Shown here: positions 9,485 through 18,673 of the stretch, piece by piece
Layout: every line of letters begins with the position of its first letter
Numbering within the stretch: the stretch's first letter is position 1
NCBI GenBank assembly: GCA_019359445.1
Contig: JAHHHJ010000005.1
Span: 1-64,000, forward strand
DNA: 64,000 nt
Origin: Kastovskya adunca ATA6-11-RM4
GTDB taxonomy: Bacteria > Cyanobacteriota > Cyanobacteriia > Cyanobacteriales > Coleofasciculaceae
Direction: 5' to 3'
The notes under the pieces: model-generated
Databases searched by the model: none
Told to the model about the DNA's origin: nothing
What the model saw: only the letters and a program-made list of their open reading frames with translations
Position numbers and translations under genes: made by a program

Positions 9485-10753
9485 TTAGAAGAGCCACTCA
9501 GGAATAGCTTCTTCTTTAGTGTTGGTATTCTGAGAGGGCGTCTCGCGGGTAAACTTCATTTGGATCGAGCGAGTTTGCTCACCATCGACGGCTACTGCCT
9601 TGATGGGGTAATCAATCAAACCATCTTGGAAGGACATCTGGAAGCGAAATGTACCATCGGGATTGAGTTTGATCGGGCGTCCACCAATAGTGACGGTTGC
9701 ATCTGGTTCAGTTGCACCGTAAACAATTAGTTCTGCATCTGCAACTAGCCAGAATTGGCGCGGCTGCATAGGGGTGGAGAATCCGGCTCCAGACATCCCA
9801 GCACCAGACATGGTGAGACCAGACATTGTCGGTACTGCCCACATGCCAACACCAGAGGGGAAGACATAAGAACTGACTGCTTGCTCATGAACTGGAACTT
9901 GCTGCATTGAACCGTACAGAGAGCCAGCAACTCTTTGAGCTTCAGCAGATTTTGCCATTCCGAAGATGGCATCGTAAATTGGATTGCCAGCGGCATCTAC
10001 TCCAGTTCCCGTCTGAGTCTCACTTGTTTTGACGTCAGCCGATGCTTTCTTGCTGGGAGGAATTAATTCTAGGAAGGTTTGATCGCGCAGTTCTTCTTCC
10101 CAATTAACAGTGATGAATTGGTCTTCAATCCAATCAGAGGGATAGACAGGTGGAACGCGTACAGGGGCAGAGCGAGCCAGAATCAGCCAGCGACCATCAG
10201 CACAACGATAACCGATATCAACTGCATAATCGCGATCGCTCACGGGCATTGGCAAATACCACTCCCGCGCTAGCTCATCGCAAGGATATTCTTGAATGCT
10301 GTGTGGGCTTTGGTAGTCAAGATTGATATCGGTGACGTCATAGATTCGCAAAGCTAATTGCTGTCCACCTTGACGCCGCAGATCTTCTTTATGATCGTTA
10401 GGAATATCCCAATACGCATAAGCCCACTGGGGGTCGCGGGGCATCAAAACAATTCGACTATCACCGTAGCCAGATGGTAAGTCTGGTAATCCTTCATCTA
10501 CAGATGCAAGAGTGCCACCCGTGCGGTCTTCTTGACCTAAATCGAATTTCGCTGCTTCCACTTCTGGTTGTGCCTCCACTGTACGAGATGAACTAATCGG
10601 AGCGTTAGCTCGTTTAATTTGTTGAATTTTTTGAATTTCTGCCAGTAATTGCGCTTTCCGCATCCGGCTATAACGAGAGATACCGTATTCGCTGGCAACT
10701 TTACGTAGTTGTCGCAAGGTCATCTCTTCTAAAGGTGGGCGTTCTTTTGCCAT
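9485..10753 (-). CDS. Rho_N-domain / DUF4912-like protein
   Basis: The N-terminus (residues 1-45, MTLRQLRKVASEYGISRYSR then KAQLLAEI) matches the Rho_N/SAP-like helical domain often linked to nucleic-acid binding. The middle (about 95-225, IVLMPRDPQWAYAYWDIPND, LALRIYDVTDIN) matches the DUF4912 domain. A Met/Gly/Ser-rich linker (about 295-320) follows, then a C-terminal Ig-like strand region (LIVYGATEPDATVTIGG) containing a typical TEPDATVTIGG repeat-unit motif. Length is 422 residues with no signal peptide. The biochemical role is not known. A clear terminator follows the gene. Confidence 0.75.
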   Translation of the reverse strand: MAKERPPLEEMTLRQLRKVASEYGISRYSRMRKAQLLAEIQKIQQIKRANAPISSSRTVEAQPEVEAAKFDLGQEDRTGGTLASVDEGLPDLPSGYGDSRIVLMPRDPQWAYAYWDIPNDHKEDLRRQGGQQLALRIYDVTDINLDYQSPHSIQEYPCDELAREWYLPMPVSDRDYAVDIGYRCADGRWLILARSAPVRVPPVYPSDWIEDQFITVNWEEELRDQTFLELIPPSKKASADVKTSETQTGTGVDAAGNPIYDAIFGMAKSAEAQRVAGSLYGSMQQVPVHEQAVSSYVFPSGVGMWAVPTMSGLTMSGAGMSGAGFSTPMQPRQFWLVADAELIVYGATEPDATVTIGGRPIKLNPDGTFRFQMSFQDGLIDYPIKAVAVDGEQTRSIQMKFTRETPSQNTNTKEEAIPEWLF

Positions 10754-11372
10754 GATTTATGTTCTCCAGTAGTTAAAACGGCAGGTAGGTGTTCCTGTCT
10801 TAAGATTTTTTGCTTACAGAAAAAAGTTCAATCACCGAATTGGGCAAATCTACATCAATCGAGATTCCCAGCCTGCTATGGCTACTAGCGAGTAGTACTG
10901 CAAGTGATTTAGCGGCTAATTGCTCAAGAAAAGCAAAAAGAAAGCTTTTTTTAGGATCGCCTCGCGCTTTATATGTACCAAATCACACTAGGGGGTGGTC
11001 AAGGGGTTGTTCAGGCTGTCTTTGATAGATTAACGGATTTAAGCATAATTGGGGATCGCAATTGTCAAGATATCATGACATAAAAACCTATGGGGATCGC
11101 TGACAAGGATGCTCCTCGTAGCAAAAACTAGTCTTGAATTGAATGTTATGAAACTATGACAACCCTAATGTGCCGATAATTTGGGTAAGATAATAAAAAA
11201 TCACTACCTCAATCGCCTTGTTCGCGGCTAAGTAACAAGCGATCGCTAAACCAATACAGCGATTTTTGCTTGTATTCGCTGCAACATCCTGTAGAGCAAA
11301 GCACAATTTCTTACCCTTATTAGAGAGGTGACTCGTCTGCAAAATACTGCAAACCCATGACTCAAGTCGTAT
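10754..11372. other. 619-base spacer between the DUF4912-like gene and the IS element
   Basis: No convincing gene. A plus-strand ORF at 10810-11025 has no family resemblance or coding character. A minus-strand hydrophobic ORF tail at 11154-11387 is listed separately as a possible relic. Confidence 0.5.
11154..11372 (-). pseudogene. possible relic of a membrane-protein gene beside the IS element
   Basis: The minus-strand frame reads LCFALQDVAANTSKNRCIGL, then a hydrophobic stretch ending in YYLTQIIGTLGLS, and stops at 11154. The pattern loosely recalls the last helices of BASS/ACR3-type transporters, but I cannot name it. The frame enters from the IS630 end; rejoining the flanks across the IS gives only a few more codons before a TAG. 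It is therefore at best a fragment, and may not be coding at all. Confidence 0.25.
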
Positions 11373-12339
11373 TATAGCAACCGCCAAGGCGGTTAGGACG
11401 CCAGGTGCAAGACATCCTCCATTGCATCACGTAGACAATCAAACTGGTTGAGTTGCTTGCGAATTCGACTTTTGAGCCAAGACCAGCATTGCTCAATTTT
11501 ATTGAAGTCTGGTGAATAAGCAGGTAAGTAGAGCAATTGACAGCCAGCTTCCTGAATTAGTTGCTCAATGTTTCCCCCTTTATGAAAGGTGGCATTATCC
11601 ATAACCACTACCTGCCCCGGTTTCAGCAGAGGAATCAGGCAGGTTTCCAACCAAATCTCAACTACAGTCCGATTGCAGGAACCTTCGACGGTAAAGGGAG
11701 CCATCAGTTTCCGGTTGCAAAAGGCTGCAATCATATTCACTCGCCCCTGCCGTCGCCCTGATTTCAAGGCATGAAAGCGTTGTCCTTTCTCATTCCAGCC
11801 ATAACTGTAATCTTCAAGGGTTGTCCATGCCTGCTTCATCCACATAAACAATCATTTCATCTGCCCACTTAGCCAACTGCTCTATGAACGTTTGCCGTTT
11901 TGACTCATCCCGTTCTTGATAGCCATAGGTCTTTTTTTTCGTGTGAACCCAATTTTCTTCAAGGCTCGTGAGATTGTGCGATCGCTGATGTCTCCCTCCC
12001 ACAGTTGCGCCATCTCCACCTGGGTTTTATCTCCATGAGTCTTAGCAAACGTCCGGAACTTCTCCCAGTCTGTAATTTTATGATTGTTGCCAGGAGGTCG
12101 GTTGGGCAATGCTTGAACATCTCCCGTTTGGGCTTTGCGTTGCAACCACAGGTTTATCGTGTTGCGACTGATATTGAACAGTTCACTCGCTTCGCTTTTC
12201 TTGAGTCCATCTAATTCAATAGCTTGGAGCACTTTCTGACGAAAGTCGTAACTGTAGGGTTTAGGCATGGCAGAGCAAACGGTAACAAGTCACAATAACA
12301 CCTTCATTCTATGTCCTAACCGCCTTGGCAGTTGCTATA
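11373..12339 (-). mobile_element. IS630-family insertion sequence
   Basis: A 967-base element bounded by 27-base terminal inverted repeats, 11373-11399 and 12313-12339, which differ at one base (AACCGCC versus AACTGCC). Both outer ends read TATAGC, consistent with the TA target duplication of the IS630/Tc1/mariner group. It contains one transposase gene on the minus strand, split over three frames. It sits in a gene-poor spacer between the DUF4912-like gene and ftn2. Confidence 0.9.
11393..12268 (-). pseudogene. IS630-family transposase with two frame changes
   Basis: The 5' part (12268-11882) encodes the HTH region MPKPYSYDFRQKVLQAIELD, then FNISRNTINLWLQRK. At a run of eight As (minus strand, around 11935) the expected protein continues in the -1 frame (KKTYGYQERDESKRQ) up to the first catalytic Asp (VYVDEAGMDN). 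That slip at A-AAA-AAG is a plausible programmed -1 frameshift. A second change after MDN (CCCTTGAAG where CCTTGAAG would keep frame, around 11825) moves to the third frame, which holds EDYSYGWNEKGQRFHALKSG, the second Asp (VVMDNATFHK) and the Glu (FNKIEQCW). The second change looks like a real one-base insertion, so this copy is probably inactive. Confidence 0.88.
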
Positions 12340-12499
12340 TTAACGCCGACAGCTAAACTAATCTTGGGAATAACTGGGTGCGACAAATAAGGGTCAGAAT
12401 TTCTAGAAGAACTCTAACCCAGCAGAGGCTGCGATCTAGTAGTTATGGCAATGCAGTCAGTAGGAACTAACTGAAATCAGTATCGTTTTAGAGCCGTCC

Positions 12500-14836
12500 T
12501 TAGTTCAACACTGCCATATCCCTAATCAGCCACTGATCATCTCTACGTACCATGTCGTAGCGTACCTTCAGGTTGTCATTACTATAGGAATCATTTTGAT
12601 TTAACTTACCGTTTTGGTAAGACTCGGCAACTTCCTTCACTGTCGCTTCCGCGCTAGCTTGGTCAGGGTTAGCCTCGTTTGTGCTCACGTTGGTAACTTG
12701 AACATCGTGATTGTACTGCCAGTGAGTATTGCTATTTTTCGCTGCCTGAGAGCGTTTCTGCCAGGTCGATAGGGTGGGATTGACGAGGATCTTTTCTAAG
12801 TTTTCAATCTGATGCTCGCGTCCTAGAGCCTGTGATTTGGTTGATAACCAAGTTCGGATAACTTGTTGTGCGGTATCTGCTGTTAAAGGTCCTTCAGGAG
12901 CCGTAATTTGACTATCAGGTGCAGGAATAGTAATTGGTGGTTGAGCCAATTGCACTTGCGGTTGATTTTCCTCTAAGGCTGATGCTGAGCTGCCTATAGT
13001 ACGTTGGAATAAGTTGTAAAGACCTGCAAGCAGCATTAATAAAGCTCCTAGCCCCAAAATACCCGCGATCGCTAAAATCACTAGGCGTTTTGTCTTAGTT
13101 GCTGGATCAACACGTTCTGAAGCGCGATTACTCCGAGCAGGAGGTAAGTGCAAAGCCCCATTGCCATTCTTGGAGGGATCTTCAGCAACTGGCTCCGTCC
13201 GACGAGCGCGAGGCGCTGATAAATCACCACTCCGTTCCTGGGAAGGTGAAACGGGTTGAGGAGACACTTTAGGGATGCCATTACCAGAAGATAGCTGGGA
13301 AGCCCGTGGCGATAGCGTAGAGACACTAGGGATTGATGAGGTATTTAGCATTGCTCCCACCGCTGCTGTTTTACCCATTGAAGCACCAGGGGAGCTGGCA
13401 ACAGCTAAGGGAGAGTTTGCGGTTTGCTTAGTGATGCGATCGCTTCCTGAAGCAGAGTCTGTTCTTAATGTCGTGCCTGTTCCCCGGCTTGAAGAGGGAG
13501 CCGTAGCTGCGTAGGAGATTTTTTGCGGTTGTACTACCGCCCACTCATTACTAGCATCTCCCTCAGCAGGAAGTTCTTCTAAGAAAGCTTGTACCTGTTC
13601 ATCTGCAAAGTACTCCTTCAGGGACGCTTTCAAATTCGCTAAGTCACGAAAATGAGGAAACACTGACTTTTGTAGCCACCGTTCGCCATACAGGCATAAT
13701 CCAGGCAGTAAGTCAGGGGCTCCCTGAGATTGTTCGCGAATGAAGGCTAAAGCCTCGTACTCTTGAGACAGTTCTAAGGCACGGCTTGCCTCTTCCGTTT
13801 GACCCAATAGCAGCGCACACACTGCCTGCTCTAAATGGACGTCCTGACGCCTTCCCAAGCGCAGTAACATCTGTTTGGCACGCGTGATCCAGGCGGGTTG
13901 TCTTTGCACAAACCCGCGAGCGAGCAAGGCATAAACAGCAAGGTAAGTAGCTACCGCTGAAGGACGTCGAGCTTCAGCTTCAAATAGGCTTTGCTGTTCC
14001 GCTGAAGTGAGATAGCCTCTTAGCTGTTGAATAAAGCGGAGAAAATCATCAATACTTAACCCAGACTGGTCGTCCCCTGTCCCGTCAATACCACCGCGCT
14101 CTTGGAGCATGTCCTGCAAGAGCCGTAATCCGTTGCGTCGTTCGACCAGATTTTCTTCTGGCAGTGCCAATAGTTCCAGAATCCGGTAGGGACGTAACTT
14201 GTAGAGATCCGATTGAATTTCTCCTCGGACACTGGGGAACAAACCTTCCCGCAGTAGCAATTCTTGACCGTTTTCTAGGGCAACGGCGGCATTTTCATAC
14301 TGACCTTGCTGCCATTGCTCGCGACCTAGTTCTAAATAAGCTAGAGCTACCGTTAAAATGATATCGCTTCGGACTAAGTGGGGATCTCCCAAGCGACCCT
14401 TATCAAGACTGATACTTTTGCTGTTAGTGAGATAGGGATTTCCCAGCTTTAGTACTAGTTCGTACTCTCCTAGTTCGTGCAAAATCAGCAGCGCCCCAAC
14501 GAACTGGTCGCCTGCGATTTCGATACTGGGTGATTGAGAACCGCCTTGAGAATCAGTTGGCTCTGTAACGGTGGTATTAGTTGCCGCGTGTTGATGAGGT
14601 GAGTCTGGATCGTAAGTCTTCGCAAGAAAACTGGCGTCGTAGGCGGCGCACTTTTCCGGATCGGACACAACGGCATAGGCTTCATCGAGCAGTTGTTTCC
14701 GAGCGGCGATCGCCGCTTCTGAATACTCCCGACGCGGAAGTTGCAGCGAACGGTCGCGATACGCCTGGTTTCGCTGTTCAGCCGTAGCCTGGATGGGCAG
14801 TCCTAAAATTCGGTAGTAATCGAGCGGGATTCGCAC
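12500..14836 (-). CDS. ftn2: cell division protein Ftn2/ZipN (ARC6 homologue)
   Basis: Cyanobacterial counterpart of plastid ARC6, a bitopic inner-membrane protein that tethers FtsZ at the division site. Seen over 778 residues: an N-terminal J-like domain (DYYRILGLPIQATAEQRNQA, LLDEAYAVVSDPEKCAAYD) without an HPD tripeptide; a long helical, TPR-like region; a Ser/Pro-rich linker (about 440-580); a single membrane segment near 585-612 (LVILAIAGILGLGALLML); and a C-terminal DUF4101/IMS domain ending DDQWLIRDMAVLN. The gene diverges from pdhA across a 314-base spacer. Confidence 0.93.
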   Translation of the reverse strand: MRIPLDYYRILGLPIQATAEQRNQAYRDRSLQLPRREYSEAAIAARKQLLDEAYAVVSDPEKCAAYDASFLAKTYDPDSPHQHAATNTTVTEPTDSQGGSQSPSIEIAGDQFVGALLILHELGEYELVLKLGNPYLTNSKSISLDKGRLGDPHLVRSDIILTVALAYLELGREQWQQGQYENAAVALENGQELLLREGLFPSVRGEIQSDLYKLRPYRILELLALPEENLVERRNGLRLLQDMLQERGGIDGTGDDQSGLSIDDFLRFIQQLRGYLTSAEQQSLFEAEARRPSAVATYLAVYALLARGFVQRQPAWITRAKQMLLRLGRRQDVHLEQAVCALLLGQTEEASRALELSQEYEALAFIREQSQGAPDLLPGLCLYGERWLQKSVFPHFRDLANLKASLKEYFADEQVQAFLEELPAEGDASNEWAVVQPQKISYAATAPSSSRGTGTTLRTDSASGSDRITKQTANSPLAVASSPGASMGKTAAVGAMLNTSSIPSVSTLSPRASQLSSGNGIPKVSPQPVSPSQERSGDLSAPRARRTEPVAEDPSKNGNGALHLPPARSNRASERVDPATKTKRLVILAIAGILGLGALLMLLAGLYNLFQRTIGSSASALEENQPQVQLAQPPITIPAPDSQITAPEGPLTADTAQQVIRTWLSTKSQALGREHQIENLEKILVNPTLSTWQKRSQAAKNSNTHWQYNHDVQVTNVSTNEANPDQASAEATVKEVAESYQNGKLNQNDSYSNDNLKVRYDMVRRDDQWLIRDMAVLN

Positions 14837-15150
14837 GGTTCACCTTACACGCACAGAGCAACTGAATTAACGTATATTAGCCGATAGTGGTTTTTTAAGC
14901 CGCTATAACGCTAGAGTTTTTGCTTTTTGTTTCGGTAGAAGCTGGCTTACTGATGACGTTGCCAGAAAGTGAGCTGTTAGCAATTCTAGCAACACCGTCA
15001 AGTTTAGCCACCATGATGAGACAGTTAGATCTTAAACTGACAATGCTGTTTTGACTTAAACCACATTGTTGCTCAACTTTGATGAGTTGATCTAACAAAA
15101 GTTGAGTAACAATCACAATTATTGTGTTGCTGCAAGGATACTATAAACTA
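14837..15150. promoter_or_regulatory. divergent ftn2/pdhA spacer with inverted repeats
   Basis: Two dyads lie just upstream of pdhA. GTTGCTCAACTTT (15068-15080) faces AAAGTTGAGTAAC (15098-15110) with one mismatch, and CACAATTATTGTG (15114-15126) is a perfect odd-length palindrome. Either could be an operator or leader hairpin. A minus-strand ORF at 14895-15116 has no recognisable features and I do not call it. Confidence 0.45.
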
Positions 15151-16185
15151 ATGGTTCAGGAACGAACTTTACCTGTTTTTCATGCTAGCGAGAGCCAAAT
15201 TACCAAAGAAGAAGCATTGCTCCTCTACGAGGATATGATTCTGGGGCGCTTCTTTGAGGATAAATGTGCAGAAATGTACTACCGGGGCAAGATGTTTGGT
15301 TTTGTCCATCTCTATAACGGTCAAGAAGCGGTAGCAAGTGGTGTCATCAAGGCAATGCGTCCTGATGAAGATTATGTTTGCAGTACCTATCGCGACCATG
15401 TCCATGCTCTTAGTGCTGGTGTACCTGCCAAAGAAGTGATGGCAGAGTTATTTGGCAAGGCGACGGGTTGCAGTAAAGGTCGTGGTGGCTCGATGCATAT
15501 GTTCTCCGCCGAGCATCATCTTTTAGGCGGTTATGCATTTGTTGCCGAAGGCATACCCGTGGCTACAGGGACAGCTTTTCAAAGCAAATACCGTAGAGAA
15601 GCTTTAGGCGATCGCAATGCCGATCAGGTAACAGCTTGCTTTTTTGGCGACGGTGCTTGCAACAATGGTCAGTTTTTTGAGTGCCTAAATATGGCAGCCC
15701 TGTGGAAACTGCCGATCCTTTATGTTGTAGAAAATAACAAGTGGGCAATCGGCATGGCTCACGAACGGGCAACTTCTCAGCCAGAAATTTACAAAAAAGC
15801 TAGCGTGTTTGGCATGGCTGGCGTGGAAGTAGATGGCATGGATGTACTAGCGGTTTACTCCGCCGCCAAAGAAGCGATCGCACGGGCACGAGCAGGTGAA
15901 GGGCCAACATTGATTGAAGCATTAACTTATCGTTTCCGAGGGCACTCTCTGGCCGATCCAGATGAACTGCGCTCCAAAGAGGAGAAAGAATTCTGGTTTA
16001 CCCGCGATCCCATTAAGAAGCTTGCCGCCCATGTGACGGAACACAACTTAGCAACTCAAGAGGAGCTTAAAACAATTGAGCAAAAAATCCAGGAAAGAGT
16101 GAATGAGGCAGTACGTTTCGCCGAAGAAAGCCCTGAACCTGACCCTAGTGAGCTGCGCCGTTATATTTTTGCGGAAGATAACTAA
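15151..16185 (+). CDS. pdhA: pyruvate dehydrogenase E1 component, alpha subunit
   Basis: With the beta subunit (not in this window), E1 decarboxylates pyruvate with thiamine diphosphate and feeds acetyl-CoA to lipid synthesis. The 344-residue protein has [20 protein letters not shown] near the N-terminus, the GRGGSMHMF region, and the ThDP/Mg motif [20 protein letters not shown] ending in VENN. The frame is open back to a GTG at 15124, but the ATG at 15151 gives the usual cyanobacterial start MVQERTLP and has AAGGA upstream at 15134-15138. A long nested stem-loop follows the gene. Confidence 0.95.
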   Translation: MVQERTLPVFHASESQITKEEALLLYEDMILGRFFEDKCAEMYYRGKMFGFVHLYNGQEAVASGVIKAMRPDEDYVCSTYRDHVHALSAGVPAKEVMAELFGKATGCSKGRGGSMHMFSAEHHLLGGYAFVAEGIPVATGTAFQSKYRREALGDRNADQVTACFFGDGACNNGQFFECLNMAALWKLPILYVVENNKWAIGMAHERATSQPEIYKKASVFGMAGVEVDGMDVLAVYSAAKEAIARARAGEGPTLIEALTYRFRGHSLADPDELRSKEEKEFWFTRDPIKKLAAHVTEHNLATQEELKTIEQKIQERVNEAVRFAEESPEPDPSELRRYIFAEDN

Positions 16186-16251
16186 AACCGACTCAATGGC
16201 TGATAGCTAATCGCTTTGAAGCCACAACATCAATCCCTACGCTTTGCTATA

Positions 16252-16318
16252 ACTTAGTTACAAAACTCACCCGATTGCCCACAACAAATTCATCGGGTGC
16301 AACGTTTTGTGACTAAGT
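16252..16318. repeat. long nested inverted repeat downstream of pdhA
   Basis: Outer arms ACTTAGTTACAAAAC (16252-16266) and GTTTTGTGACTAAGT (16304-16318) pair with one mismatch. Inner arms CACCCGAT (16268-16275) and ATCGGGTG (16292-16299) pair perfectly around a 16-base loop. No T-run follows. It may end pdhA transcription, stabilise the message, or be a dispersed palindromic repeat. The rest of the 16186-16515 spacer shows nothing else I recognise. Confidence 0.7.
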
Positions 16319-16515
16319 CACTCACTAAACTTGCCATTTGGCTACCCGAAGTTAGACAACGGTACTCAATGCTGTTAATCACACAGAAGGCTCAATAGAT
16401 GAGTACTTCATCCTTTGTCTTTTTAGCTGTCAGCACGTCTACATGTGGAGCGATTGGTTTTACCACTGCCCAAGAGGCGATCGCAAACTCCTGAATCAAG
16501 CTTCTGCTGCTCCCA

Positions 16516-18195
16516 ATGTTCATCAAAAACAAACACCTAACGCCAGCTATGACAAACCAGGGATTTTCCTCTTGTCACCCGATTCATTTTTCCCAACGAT
16601 TTATGGAATGCTTCCCTGTCCACACCTTGCTATCGGCGCTACTCCTGGTTTCCGGTAGCACTACGGCACTTCCTGTATTCGCTAACCCAGTAACGTCATC
16701 CTTAATTGCTCAGACTCCTCCCATAGGAGCCCAAATTATTTATGTCAATCCCAATACTGGCAGCGATACTGCAGGCGCTGGTAGTAGTGAAGCGACACCC
16801 GTCCGCACCATCACCTATGCCCTCCAACAAGCCTCATCTGGCAGCACCGTGCAACTAGCGCCCGGTTCCTATACAGCTGATACAGGTGAAGTTTTTCCCC
16901 TAGTTGTTAAACGCGGTGTTAGGTTACGGGGCGAACCCTCAACAAAAGGGCAAAGAATGGCTATTATCGGCGGCGGCTTTTATGGTAGCCCCACTTTGGC
17001 ACGTCAAAACGTAGCAATTCGGGCAGAAAGGGATAGTGAAATTAGCGGCATTACCGCTACTAATCCCAACAGTAGAGGCACCGCCCTTTGGGTCGAATCA
17101 ACTAACCCAATTATTAGCAATAACACCTTTTCGGGGAGTCAACGGGAGGGGGTGTTCCTCACAGGTACAGCTAACGCCAAAGTAGAGGACAACATCTTTA
17201 CCCAGAACCAAGGAAATGGTATTTCAGTAGCGCGGGCGGCTACAGGAGAAATCCGCAACAATCTCTTTCAGGACACTGGAATTGGCATTAGCATTGGAGA
17301 TACTGCCTCAACCTCGATTGTAGAAAATCGCATTTTGCAGAATGTGGACGGCGTTGTCGTTACGGGCACTGCTACTCCTACTCTTCGGAATAACATCATT
17401 GAGAGCAACCAGCGCAACGGTGTAGTGGCAACTAGCAGTGCTCAACCAAATCTTGGAACTGCCGATAGTCCTGGTCAAAATCGTATTCGCAATAATGGTA
17501 GCTTTGATCTCAACAATGCCACCCGTCAAGGTACTATTGTTGCCGTTGGTAACGATATTGACCAAAGTCGCATTTCAGGTTCTGTAGACTTTGTTGCCGC
17601 TACCATCCCAGGTGGAACCTTGCTCGATGTTCAAGGACACTGGGCACAAGCCTATATCGAAGCATTAGCCGCCAGAGACGTTATTGCTGGCTTCCCGGAT
17701 GGCACGTTTCGACCTAATGAACCCGTTACCCGTGCTCAGTTTGCCGCCATTATTAATAAAGCATTCGCTCCTGCACCTGAGCGAACTGCGATTAATTTTA
17801 CTGATGTCCGCAATGACTTCTGGGGATATCAAGCGATTCAGACGGCGTATCGCGGCAACTTCCTCTCTGGCTATCCTGACCGAACTTTTCAGCCCAATCA
17901 GCGTATTCCAAGGGTACAGGCGCTGGTATCTCTGGTTAGTGGTTTAAAGCAACGCTCTGACAATACCAGCGTTTTGTCGGTCTATAACGATGCAGGACAA
18001 GTTCCTAATTATGCGTTGAGTGCGATCGCCGGAGCTACTCAACGACAACTGGTTGTAAACTATCCCAACGTTAATCAGCTCAATCCTAATCGTGAAGCAA
18101 CCCGGGCGGAAGTAGCAGCTTTCGTCTACCAGGCACTTGTAAATTCAGGTCGGGCAGAAGCAATTCCTTCCCCTTACCTGGTAGCAGCTCCCTAA
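16516..18195 (+). CDS. exported parallel beta-helix protein with SLH domains
   Basis: Up to 559 residues. A hydrophobic export signal (LLSALLLVSGSTTALPVFA) precedes a DUF1565-type segment (IIYVNPNTGSDTAGAGSSEA, then PVRTITYALQQA) and right-handed beta-helix repeats (about 180-340, with N-N ladders such as NPIISNNTFSGS and GEIRNNLFQDTG). Three SLH-like modules follow: GHWAQAYIEALAARDVIAGF, then NDFWGYQAIQTAYRGNFLSG, then YALSAIAGATQRQLVVNYP. SLH modules anchor proteins to the cell wall or outer membrane, so this is likely a periplasmic or surface carbohydrate-active or adhesive protein. ATGs at 16516, 16549 and 16603 are all possible; the signal is best centred with the later ones. Confidence 0.85.
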   Translation: MFIKNKHLTPAMTNQGFSSCHPIHFSQRFMECFPVHTLLSALLLVSGSTTALPVFANPVTSSLIAQTPPIGAQIIYVNPNTGSDTAGAGSSEATPVRTITYALQQASSGSTVQLAPGSYTADTGEVFPLVVKRGVRLRGEPSTKGQRMAIIGGGFYGSPTLARQNVAIRAERDSEISGITATNPNSRGTALWVESTNPIISNNTFSGSQREGVFLTGTANAKVEDNIFTQNQGNGISVARAATGEIRNNLFQDTGIGISIGDTASTSIVENRILQNVDGVVVTGTATPTLRNNIIESNQRNGVVATSSAQPNLGTADSPGQNRIRNNGSFDLNNATRQGTIVAVGNDIDQSRISGSVDFVAATIPGGTLLDVQGHWAQAYIEALAARDVIAGFPDGTFRPNEPVTRAQFAAIINKAFAPAPERTAINFTDVRNDFWGYQAIQTAYRGNFLSGYPDRTFQPNQRIPRVQALVSLVSGLKQRSDNTSVLSVYNDAGQVPNYALSAIAGATQRQLVVNYPNVNQLNPNREATRAEVAAFVYQALVNSGRAEAIPSPYLVAAP

Positions 18196-18248
18196 ATTAT
18201 TTCATCCTTAGTTCAGCTTCGTTTTGACGGTTTTAACGCCAGTAAGCC

Positions 18249-18336
18249 GAATGTGCCTCCGTTTGGCACATTCCCTTAACAAAAGTGCATGAAAACAGAG
18301 AGTGCCAATCCTTCGACGGTGGGGGTTGGCACTCTC
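18249..18336 (+). terminator. two hairpins after the SLH gene
   Basis: GAATGTGCC and GGCACATTC form a perfect 9-bp stem (about 18250-18273). GAGAGTGCCAA (18298-18308) and TTGGCACTCTC (18326-18336) form a perfect 11-bp stem followed by a short T-rich stretch. Together they probably end transcription of the SLH gene. Confidence 0.6.
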
Positions 18337-18458
18337 CTGTTATTTATCAGGTTTATTATATGGTTAAGGTCTTTATATTGGCTGACCTCATTTGAACTGA
18401 TACTAATTTCTCAGGAATTTCACTGAATAGTGTGTTTCGTAATATTTTCTTTGTATTT

Positions 18459-18614
18459 GTTTCTTGATGAATTGTGTAGTTCTGTCACAGCGCGAGCGCG
18501 GCACCTTGACCACCCGCTGTTAACGGTAGGAGACACCAGCTATGAAGCTGTGTTCCCAGTGAAGAGCCAAGGCGACTGGCTGTTGCTACTGTTGGCAACA
18601 GAGTGTCAAGAAAC
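18459..18614 (+). ncRNA. 6S-RNA-like structured RNA candidate
   Basis: The ends pair perfectly: GTTTCTTGA (18459-18467) with TCAAGAAAC (18606-18614), 156 bases overall. Inside, TTCTGT (18480-18485) faces ACAGAG (18598-18603), and CCTTG (18504-18508) faces CAAGG (18568-18572). Between these stems lies a large internal bubble of about 18 and 25 bases. The apical part holds ACACCAGC-TATGAA-GCTGTGT. A rod with closing stem, central bubble and apical stem is the 6S RNA plan (RNA polymerase-binding regulatory RNA). A TAATAT box lies about 15 bases upstream (around 18441). The 63-codon ORF here has no protein-like features. The strand is inferred from the upstream box. Confidence 0.5.
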
Positions 18615-18673
18615 AGTCTAAGGTAGGCATTAATAGTGAACAGCTAGCCGTCATAGGGAATCATTAGTTGCGC

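Noticed and set aside
10810-11025. 71-codon plus-strand ORF
   Set aside because: Composition is not protein-like, and no start signal or family resemblance is seen.
14895-15116. 73-codon minus-strand ORF between ftn2 and pdhA
   Set aside because: No recognisable features, and it covers the inverted repeats and probable promoter of pdhA.
18430-18621. 63-codon ORF over the structured RNA candidate
   Set aside because: No ribosome site and an implausible protein; the nested inverted repeats explain the region better as RNA.
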